Source: Clitoria ternatea (Eukaryota > Streptophyta > Magnoliopsida > Fabales > Fabaceae). From it: a DNA stretch of 64,000 nucleotides. The stretch covers positions 99,890,001-99,954,000 of the forward strand of contig CM075676.1 of NCBI GenBank assembly GCA_037962975.1. The letters are read 5' to 3'. The notes beneath the pieces were generated by a model. The model made no database searches, was not told the DNA's origin, and worked only from the letters and a program-made list of their open reading frames with translations. The position numbers and the translations under genes are program-made. Below are positions 55,371 to 64,000 of this stretch, piece by piece (position 1 is the stretch's first letter; each line of letters begins with the position of its first letter).

Positions 55371-55833
55371 TAAGGTTTTTATCAAATGTAATATAATCCT
55401 GTTTGAAAGTTTTAAATAATAAACTTGTATTCTTCAGATAACCAATCGGATTAATATATAACTGGTCATATCACTGTAATTTCTGAGTGAATTTGTGTAT
55501 TCTTACTGCTCTGGTTGATTGGTACAATACCGAGCTTAATATCATAGTATCCGATGTCAGTTCATATCTCTTCACTGGAGTCCTCATAAATACCCATGAT
55601 ACTTTTAATATTTTTACAGTCCAGCATCAAACATATACACTTATTCATTCATATTATCAATAAAATCAACAGGTTCACTGAATTCTTATGGTCAATAATA
55701 AACAACGCTGCAATTAAACATGTTCAATACATTATATACAAATATAACAAACAATTAAAACATTTAAATCACAACAAACCAGATTTTTCCTTTCACTCAG
55801 ATTTCCCCAGAATACCCGAGAATATACCCCCTT

Positions 55834-56007
55834 ACCTTGATGGAGTTCTTGGAGGAGAAGAAGAACTGTCCTGCACCAATTCCGAGTGAAACAGAGGAGA
55901 GGAAAGGAAGAGGTTGGTGCTGGTACGTAAGAGAAAGAAGAAGGAAGAGGAAGAAGTTCTTAATTTTGTTTCTGATAGTTTGTCTTGGAGATGCATTGAT
56001 TTAATAG
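55834..56007 (-). promoter_or_regulatory. Candidate LTR promoter and leader exon of T2
   Basis: Minus strand CTATTAAATC (55998-56007) as weak TATA, then AAGGTAAGGGGGTATATTC with the splice-donor GT at 55834-55835. It corresponds to 51656-51830 in T1. Short frames across it share LFHSE(L/F)VQDS in both elements. Confidence 0.4.
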
Positions 56008-56149
56008 TTGGAGGAGACAAGTGGGAGACATCAATTGGAGGATTAGGTGTGATAATGGAAACTTTTGACTCACTCCACTGTCAGCTTTGCATTAAAGGGG
56101 TTAGTGGTATATTAAAATATATAAAGTGGTCTGAGTAGGGTAAAAAGGT

Positions 56150-56380
56150 GTTCGGTGTTGGAGTTTTGAAGAGGGCGGTATTGAATATGTGAGGGCGGAG
56201 TGTAGTGTGCGGGCGGAGTTAAGAGAGGGCGGTGTGGAGTGTGAGGCGGTGTACTGTGGGAGGCAGTGTGGAGTGTAATGACGGTGTGGAGTGGGCGGTG
56301 TTGAGTGTGAAGTAGGGAAGGACGGTGTGTGTGAAGGAGTTAAGGACACCGTCTGTGTAAAGAGGGCGGTGTTATGATGA
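56150..56380. repeat. GGGCGGTGT-rich degenerate minisatellite (T2 3' LTR)
   Basis: Irregular repeats of GAGGGCGGTGTGGAGTGTGA-like words. Present again in the 5' LTR at about 62960-63190 and absent from T1. Confidence 0.85.
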
Positions 56381-56499
56381 ACACCGGCTCAGAGCTGTCC
56401 GGTGTGAACTCCTGCTCTAAGGACGACCCAATTGGCCAACCGGTGTGAAGTGCTGACATCAGATTGCTTAAGCGAAATCTGATTCGCTTGAGCGAGTCC

Positions 56500-58075
56500 G
56501 CCCTTCATGGCTCGGAAATCTTCAAAAAACTGATTCGTTTCTCTTGGTCCTCACTCTTGATTATTTCTTCTTAAAACATCTAGTCGGATTTCTCCTCTCT
56601 AGGTCGGATTTCTTCTGGATTCAGTCGGATTCTTTTTACTCAGGATTTCCATTCGGTAAACAACCTATTCTTATTTATTTCATACTTAACTAAATCATTC
56701 CTTAGCCAACTCAACATCAAATCACTTTTTACTCGGATTTCATAACACCTTAGGCTTACTTGGAAAAGGGTATCCATATTCATTCAGTTTCCACTCAGAA
56801 TTATAACGTCCTTTATTCAGAAGTCAACACTTTCTCCACTCGGTCCACTCATATTTCTCCCTCGGTTTGAACCAAACTCTTCAACTACAATTTCAATCGA
56901 AGCCTATTAAGGTCATTACCTCTCGGAAAAGACACACACGTATGAGCCTTACCCGGACTTGGTCCAGTAGAGTACTTCTCACTCGGAAGAGGAGTCATAC
57001 TCATAGACTTACTCGGAAATGGCCCTGCCTACTGCAATTCACTCGGAATGGGTTCTCAAATACCATTTTCCGCTTGGTATCTACTAAATTAGCATTATTC
57101 ATTCATCACCACTCATATTCAAGCCAAGTAATGCTTTAACCATACAATATATATATATATATAACCATTCGGAATCCATAACTTAATGACTATTTCTTCC
57201 ACCAACATTTCTCAATAATTTTAAGAACACATTTCAATCGGTAGAAGGCATCAACTCTATATATGCATTCATTCACTCGGAACTCCTCAGCATTCACTCG
57301 GGTTTCTCATTCAGACCTACTAAATTCTTGTCTACTCGGAACCATTCAAACTCTTCATCACTTAAAGGGTTTCATTCACTCGGGTTTTATTTCATACTTA
57401 ACTACTCAAGCCTTTAAGTCCTTCATCAAAATACATTTCATTCAGAATCTTTTCAGGTCTTTCACCACTCGGAAAATGAGTAACATACATAAACCTTACT
57501 TGGAAATATCTCTGCCCTATATATTCCACTCGGAATGAACTTCCATTATTCTATATTTCACTCGGAATTGCATATTTGAGGTCATGCTTCTTAGAATAGG
57601 TTATACTGGATTCAAATATGCCCTTACTCGGAACTCTACTACCCAAAACACACACTCGAAGATCTTTCTACCCGGAATGCTATTCCCTTCTTCTTTAGGA
57701 AGATCTGAGTTGGACAACTCACTCGGATTGCACTTAGTTATAATTCTGATTGAGTCTATTCACTCGGTATACTGTAATTATAACGATTGTCACTCGAAAA
57801 GAAGTAATTGGAAAGGTCTGACTCGGAAATGAGTCTCTCAAGGGTGTTTTCACTCGGAATATTCATCCAGAAGTGGTTCCCTTGAACCCACTTCACTCCA
57901 GCTGTCTCTGTGATCAAGGATCCACTCGGTAGTAACCTTCTTGGTTATATATTACTCGGATAACATAACCTTATACTCGGAATTTCATCCTTCAGTCGAA
58001 ATTGCTAATCCTTCACTCGGAATTTCACTCTGTCACTCGGATCAGAGCCTATTTCACTCGGAATTTGCATAATTT
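56500..58075 (-). repeat. CCGAGTGAAA word array, inverted orientation (T2 3' LTR)
   Basis: Many plus-strand TTCACTCGGAAT / CACTCGGTAT words, the reverse complement of 54612-55370, densest at 57260-58070. The 5' LTR copy runs from about 63310 off the right edge. Confidence 0.9.
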
Positions 58076-58235
58076 CACTAATGGTCCGTATAAATTCCAT
58101 TATTATGTACAAAAATGACATTTCTGAGATGCCACAGACTATCAACGGGGTGTATATTCACTTATTACCACTTACAGACCTTCTAGACTTCAATTTTTAC
58201 TAAATAAGACTGCTACTAAAAATAGGGATGTTACA

Positions 58236-58560
58236 TTCTCCTCCCCTTTTTAGGAATTTCGTCCCGAAATTCATGGTTGGAATAATTGAGAGTACAATCC
58301 TCTAATCTTTTTCTCAACTTTCCAAGTAGCGTCTCTATCATTTGACTCCAAACTACTTTGACCAAAGAGATTTCCTTTCCCCTTAACTATTATTGACATC
58401 GATTAACAATCTCAACCGGTGATGCTTCAAAGGTAAGGTTTTCTTTTCAGAACAAATTGATCGGGACTCAGAACATGATCAGGGCCTAGTACGTATGTGT
58501 GGACATCATGAAGGTTTGGAAAGGCTATACGGCACACATTGGTTTTTATCTTTTACAGAA
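58236..58560 (-). pseudogene. T2 polypurine tract and decayed chromodomain end
   Basis: It aligns with 52990-53322 of T1 (TTTCGTCCCGAAATTCATGG, CTCCAAACTACTTTGACCAA, AAATTGATCGGGACTCAGAA) but with several indels that break the frame. Confidence 0.8.
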
Positions 58561-59781
58561 TCTGATTGGTTTTACATATCTGGGATTTCAACTCCTTGAC
58601 CTTTAGAACTTTCTCTATTTCAGTTGGTAGGGTAACTTTGAGAAATACTTATTAATGTACCATTACAGGGCATTATTCCCTCAAAACTCGTTGTCAAGCC
58701 TTAGAATTGTTTAGATCCAATTTACACGCTCGTGTTAGGCTTCGGGAATTCCTTTCCCAAAACCAAGATTCTTTAAATCTTAAAATGCTAACCACACCTA
58801 ACAATAACAATACTATGATTCCTTAGCCTTAAGACTTCCAAATCATTACATGAATCATTTAATCATTACTAAAATTTAGTCAAACTCATTATAAGTCTCT
58901 TGGTTTCATCTAAGATCATCACCAATTCATCTTATTCCAAAATGACATGCCTATTTATCATTTCAAATATCTTAATCCACTATCAATTGTTTCCTTAATC
59001 TACTATCATAACATCAATAGTCTAAATTAATTACTCCAATTACATACACTTCTTTACCAATCCTCAATAATCAACACCTAATGCCTCAGATATTCATTTC
59101 CTTATATGTAATCATTCTAGAGTATTTTAAGCCATCAAGATCATCAACTTAGTTAAAATCCTCAAATCACTACACTTAGGATTTTTCATCAAAATTCAAT
59201 GATCATTTCTAATAATCACCAATTTCCATTATTAACAACACCTACATACACATTATCGTGGTTTTTCGCTAAAAATCATCTCTCATGACATTATTATTCA
59301 CTTCCCTTAAATCCTAAGTTAGGGTTCCACTAGAATCAAACAATCGCCATTAACAACCATCATCTTCTGTCTCAAATCTTGAAATTTTTGTATACCACTT
59401 CACATCCATCCTAAAACACACATAAGTGTATTCTACCTTTGGGTTTTGCATGAAATGGTTTCTATTCCTAAAATCCCATTCACAAGGCATGCTCTTAATC
59501 ACATAGAAATTCAAAACCTAGAAACAAAGATTAGAAAATTTTTACCTTACGCTCCGAACTATCCCAAGCTCTAGTATGCACACAAAATGAAGAGAGAATA
59601 AGGAAATAGATCATCTCTTGTTTCCCGTTTTACAACGAACAGGATCTCAGTTTGGGCTAACTTCAAAAATTTCACTAATTTCCTTAATAGCCCTGACCAA
59701 TGGTATCTCAATCAGAGATACTTGGTCCTAGACTCAGATTTCTAATCGGTTCTTATTTTAACTCTTATGGTCTAATAATAC
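58561..59781. other. Non-coding interior of T2
   Basis: About 1.2 kb of AT-rich sequence with many CATTA/TCATT words and no recognisable gag or pol text. It replaces nearly the whole coding region expected of a chromovirus. Confidence 0.6.
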
Positions 59782-59955
59782 TTAATGGATTTTCTGTCGT
59801 AACCCTTCTTTGAATTTCGTAAGATCGTTCTGCTGAAAGTTAGCTAGTCCTTGGCTCTGCCTAGTAGAGATATGGGGTAATTCTTGTTGTTCTATCATCT
59901 CCACGATTTGAGTAAGAAATTCTTCCATGTTGTGATCATTGTTTCGGTGAGTCAT
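59782..59955 (-). pseudogene. T2 gag N-terminal remnant
   Basis: 58 codons including TAA, from the ATG at 59953-59955, about 180 bp inside the 5' LTR. The text (NMEEFLTQIVEMIEQQELPH, then GLANFQQNDLTKFKEG) has the look of a Tekay-type gag start. It stops where the gag core should begin. Confidence 0.7.
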
Positions 59956-60119
59956 TAGGAAATTGTTGATGGAATATCAACAAAGAAGTTCTGGGTATAT
60001 GTTATGTGGAGTATTCCACATAGGAGTGTTAGTCTTAGGTGTTTTATGGACTGTTTAATATTTCTATCAGAGTACGTGGAAACCTAATGGTCCACTCCCC
60101 AAGCTTAATGAATCGACTA

Positions 60120-60132
60120 TGCTCTGATACCA
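60120..60132 (-). other. Primer-binding site of T2
   Basis: Minus strand TGGTATCAGAGCA, 3 bp after the LTR end TGTTACA. It matches the initiator-Met tRNA type used by Tekay/Del elements. Confidence 0.92.
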
Positions 60133-60135
60133 CCT

Positions 60136-63100
60136 TGTAACACCCTCGGTTAGATAAGACAAATCCTTTTGTAGGTTCATCCTATTTAACTGAGTGTGTT
60201 AACAGTTTTCAGAAAAAGTGAATATATTTTTTTAAAAAAAAAATAAGTACGTGGCAGATCAGTGGAAGCAATAATGTATATATCACATAGTCATTCACAA
60301 ACTGTAAGTAATTGTACTCTTAACAAAATGGGCACGCAGGCACCCTTAGATATTATACAGTCATCCGTTGTCTGATTATTAATCATAAATATTCTATCCT
60401 TAATGATTATTCTCAATGGGTTCAGCACATTGTTGATCTTCACATTCGGGTTCTTGAGTTTCTAATTCCTCTAAAAAATGGTCAACAGTAAGGGTGAGTA
60501 TAACCCAAGACCCTGTAGGTTACCCGGTGCGGACATAATCCAGCTAACAAGTAATAACATGTAATCATACAATTCACATTTCAAAGATTATAACAATCAA
60601 ATATGTCATCAAGGAATGCATGAGTTTGTTCCATTATGATATTTCTTGATTACGTTTCATGATGTATGTGGGCCCAAGAAATTATTTCTTCTTCTCTGGA
60701 ATATCACCATTCCAATTCTCTAGAGCGATCAGGGTCCGCCCAAGCTCTGGTACAAATGAACTCATTGGTTCTCATCATTGATTTATATATATATTTTTGA
60801 GACTTGGATCCCTACGATCATAGTTACACTCCGTTATTTAGTCAAAGTACACCAGAATTATTCGTCTCACCCGGCTATCAGGGCGCGACTCTGATGCCAT
60901 TGGGTTGCCGTTCCGGTTGTACTCCCAAGATTCTTCATGGAGATCGAACGTGAGTGTTCTCCACTGTACCAAGTGTATGCTCTAGAGGTTTTTCTTCTTC
61001 AAAAATATTTTCATGATGCGAAATGTATTCTCTTTCATCTTTTGAGTCATGGGTATTTATGTGATTCCAGCCTCATCATATTTGTTCACAAGCTTTTGAT
61101 TTAATGGATCAAACGTTGCAGGTTATTTTGATAAAATACATCGTTTATAACTTAGTTGAAATTATACTTGTATAAATAATAAAATATAATTCATATTTAT
61201 TTACTCATAGTTAATAAAATAAGATATTTATAGCAACAATACTAATTATAATAATAAGAATAACAATAATAAAAATAATAATGTAAATAATAATAATAAT
61301 ATTAAGAATAATAATAGGTAAAAGACCAATAATGATATTTATAACATTTTAATAACTCAGTAAGGAGTATAGAAGGGATTCTGATTGAAAAATCCAAGTA
61401 TGAAACGTTAAGACTGCTTTTCCGAGGAGAAGGAGTTAAATACCGAGTGACAAATAGGTTTTTCCGAGTGAAATCAATTAAATACCGAGTGAAATATAAT
61501 TAACCGAGTAAAAGGAGTCTGTTTCCGAGTAAAAATGAATTTTCCGAGTAGAAATAGATTGATACCGAGTAGAAATGAGTTTTCCGATTAAAACATAAGT
61601 TATGTCCAAGTGGAATTGTTGATAACCAGACTTTCTGAGTAAAACTTGGATAAATACCGAGTGCAAATGTTAAGATTCCGAGTAATAATAAGCATGATTT
61701 CCAATAAAATCAAACCGAGAGGATTTTCCTAATAAAACAAATCTGAATCCGAGTGAAATCAATTTGAAAGAATTTTCTCAGTGAAGTTAAAACGTTTTTC
61801 TGAATAAATCATAATGAAGAAAGAGCTCTCTGAGTGAAATAATTATTTTCTGAGTAATTTCTGATTTTAAAAGAGATTTTATGTGTGAAAAGATTATAAA
61901 TCCGGGTAGAATCATACTGATGAAGTTTTCTGAGTTAAATAAGATGTTTTCCGAGTAAAAATCAAACTGGGTAAGTTTTCTTGAGTGAAATAACTGATTT
62001 TCCGAGTGAATTAAAAATGAAATAAGTTAAGTGAATAACTGTTTTCTGAGTGAAATAAGTTTTATTCTAGTTCAAATATATATATATAGCTTCAAATGAA
62101 ATCAATTAAAAAGAGCTTTCTAAGTGACATACTGAATTCCGAGTGAAATCAACTTGAAAAGATGTTTTCCGAGTGAAATTAAGGTGTTTATCAAATGTAA
62201 TATAATCCTGTTTGAAAGTTTTAAATAATAAACTTGTATTCTTCAGATAACCAATCGGATTAATATATAACTGGTCATATCACTGTAATTTCTGAGTGAA
62301 TTTGTGTATTCTTACTGCTCTGGTTGATTGGTACAATACCGAGCTTAATATCATAGTATCCGATGTCAGTTCATATCTCTTCACTGGAGTCCTCATAAAT
62401 ACCCATGATACTTTTAATATTTTTACAGTCCAGCATTAAACATATACACTTATTCATTCATATTATCAATAAAATCAACAGGTTCACTGAATTCTTATGG
62501 TCAATAATAAACAACGCTACAATTAAACATGTTCAATACATTATATACAAATATAACAAACAATTAAAACATTTAAATCACAACAAACCAGATTTTTCCT
62601 TTCACTCAGATTTCCCCAGAATACCCGAGAATATACCCCCTTACCTTGATGGAGTTCTTGGAGGAGAAGAAGAACTGTCCTGCACCAATTCCGAGTGAAA
62701 CAGAGGAGAGGAAAGGAAGAGGTTGGTGCTGGTACGTAAGAGAAAGAAGAAGGAAGAGGAAGAAGTTCTTAATTTTGTTTCTGATAGTTTGTCTTGGAGA
62801 TGCATTGATTTAATAGTTGGAGGAGACAAGTGGGAGACATCAATTGGAGGATTAGGTGTGATAATGGAAACTTTTGACTCACTCCACTGTCAGCTTTGCA
62901 TTAAAGGGGTTAGTGGTATATTAAAATATATAAAGTGGTTTGAGTAGGGTAAAAAGGTGTTCGGTGTTAGAGTTTTGAAGAGGGCGGTATTGAATATGTG
63001 AGGGCGGAGTGTAGTGTGCAAGCGGAGTTAAGAGAGGGCGGTGTGGAGTGTGAGGCGGTGTACTGTGGGAGGCAGTGTGGAGTGTAATGACGGTGTGGAG

Positions 63101-64000
63101 TGGGCGGTGTTGAGTGTGAAGTAGGGAAGGACGGTGTGTGTGAAGGAGTTAAGGACACCGTCTGTGTAAAGAGGGCGGTGTTGTGATGAACACCGGCTCA
63201 GAGCTGTTCGGTGTGAACTCCTGCTCTAAGGACGACCCAATTGGCCAACCGGTGTGAAGTGCTGACATCAGATTGCTTAAGCGAAATCTGATTCGCTTGA
63301 GCGAGTCCGCCCTTCATGGCTCGGAAATCTTCAAAAAACTGATTCGTTTCTCTTGGTCCTCACTCTTGATTATTTCTTCTTAAAACATCTAGTCGGATTT
63401 CTCCTCTCTAGGTCGGATTTCTTCTGGATTCAGTCGGATTCTTTTTACTCAGGATTTCCATTCGGTAAACAACCTATTCTTATTTATTTCATACTTAACT
63501 AAATCATTCCTTAGCCAACTCAACATCAAATCACTTTTTACTCGGATTTCATAACACCTTAGGCTTACTCGGAAAAGGGTATCCATATTCATTCAGTTTT
63601 CACTCAGAATTATAACGTCCTTTATTCAGAAGTCAACACTTTCTCCACTCGGTCCACTCATATTTCTCCCTCGGTTTGAACCAAACTCTTCAACTACAAT
63701 TTCAATCGAAGCCTATTAAGGTCATTACCTCTCGGAAAAGACACACACGTATGAGCCTTACCCGGACTTGGTCCAGTAGAGTACTTCTCACTCGGAAGAG
63801 GAGTCATACTCATAGACTTACTCAGAAATGGCCCTGCCTACTGCAATTCACTCGGAATGGGTTCTCAAATACCATTTTCCGCTCGGTATCTACTAAATTA
63901 GCATTATTCATTCATCACCACTCATATTCAAGCCAAGTAATGCTTTAACCATACAATATATATATATATATAACCATTCGGAATCCATAACTTAATGACT
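60136..64000 (-). repeat. 5' LTR of T2, cut by the window edge
   Basis: Aligns with 53323-57180 of the 3' LTR with only scattered single-base changes (for example GCTGATC/GTTGATC near 60433). From the 3' copy length it should end near 65048. Confidence 0.93.

Larger units (their letters stand above)
53323..58235 (-). repeat. 3' LTR of T2 (4.9 kb)
   Basis: It starts TGTAACACCC on the plus strand and ends GGGATGTTACA, the same termini as T1. 4,913 bp, unusually long. It is followed by a polypurine tract at 58236-58270. It aligns to 60136-64000 with few differences. It carries the CCGAGTGAAA arrays and a GGGCGGTG-rich block. Confidence 0.92.
53323..64000 (-). mobile_element. T2: non-autonomous Tekay-type chromovirus with giant LTRs (continues right)
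   Basis: 3' LTR 53323-58235, interior only 58236-60135, 5' LTR from 60136 beyond the window edge. The interior retains only a gag start, a decayed chromodomain end, the primer-binding site and the polypurine tract. It is inserted in T1's chromodomain region; the five bases before it are GTACG, so a matching GTACG is expected after its 5' LTR, outside the window. Confidence 0.9.

Noticed and set aside
56101..56349. 82-codon proline/threonine/histidine-rich minus-strand frame (also 62967-63158)
   Set aside because: It is the complement of the GGGCGGTG minisatellite; the composition explains the protein.
53323..64000. Tandem duplication of 53.3-57.2 kb and 60.1-64.0 kb as a segmental duplication or assembly artefact
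   Set aside because: Termini TGTAACA...TGTTACA, primer-binding site and polypurine tract sit exactly at the inner edges, as expected for the LTRs of one element.

Overview
This is a plant nuclear genome window, most likely from a dicot and probably a legume. The evidence is split CYP706-type P450 genes, AT-rich intergenic DNA and a dense stack of plant LTR retrotransposon lineages (SIRE-type copia, Tat-type gypsy with a second RNase H, Tekay/Del-type chromovirus). The species cannot be fixed from the sequence alone. I recognise only three host genes; most of the rest is transposon-derived.

Layout. 1-520: 3' end of a Ty1/copia element. 1468-2388: first exon of a CYP706-like P450 (minus strand) whose second exon is not in the window. 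3051-5326: a small element with ~545-bp direct terminal repeats and no visible coding. 5811-9390: a complete two-exon CYP706-like paralogue (minus strand, predicted 518 aa). 10330-16486: a Ty3/gypsy element with 267-bp LTRs and a 5-bp target duplication, internally deleted, and carrying a nested solo LTR (12709-13971) with its own target duplication. 17518-18033: a twin-CX9C (CHCH) protein gene with a probable 3.3-kb intron in its 5' UTR that holds a Stowaway-like MITE and a CCGGTT-rich repeat. 22150-27434: gene-poor AT-rich DNA with old repeat remnants.

27435-64000 is one nest. The LTR of a Tekay-type chromovirus (T1, minus strand) is split into three pieces (27435-28218, 38064-38497, 50312-52989) by two later insertions. 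The first is a very young SIRE-type copia element (28219-38063, LTRs 1,451 bp with two differences found by eye, open gag, pol and an extra ORF). The second is a Tat-type gypsy element (38498-50311, target duplication AAAAC) carrying an antisense gene. T1's chromodomain C-terminus (53024-53322) is then cut by a second Tekay-type element (T2, from 53323), which has 4.9-kb LTRs around only 1.9 kb of interior and runs off the right edge.

The most unusual structures are these. (a) A 71-72-bp unit with two copies of the palindrome GAATCGATTC 20-22 bp apart occurs five times in each SIRE LTR upstream of its TATA box, and four times directly upstream of the element's extra ORF. (b) Each T1/T2 LTR carries dozens of short CCGAGTGAAA-like words in one orientation on one side and in the opposite orientation on the other, with the candidate promoter and splice donor at the switch point. 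(c) The Tat antisense gene looks like a complete transcription unit, with TATA box, phase-matched intron and polyadenylation signal, although its frame is now broken.
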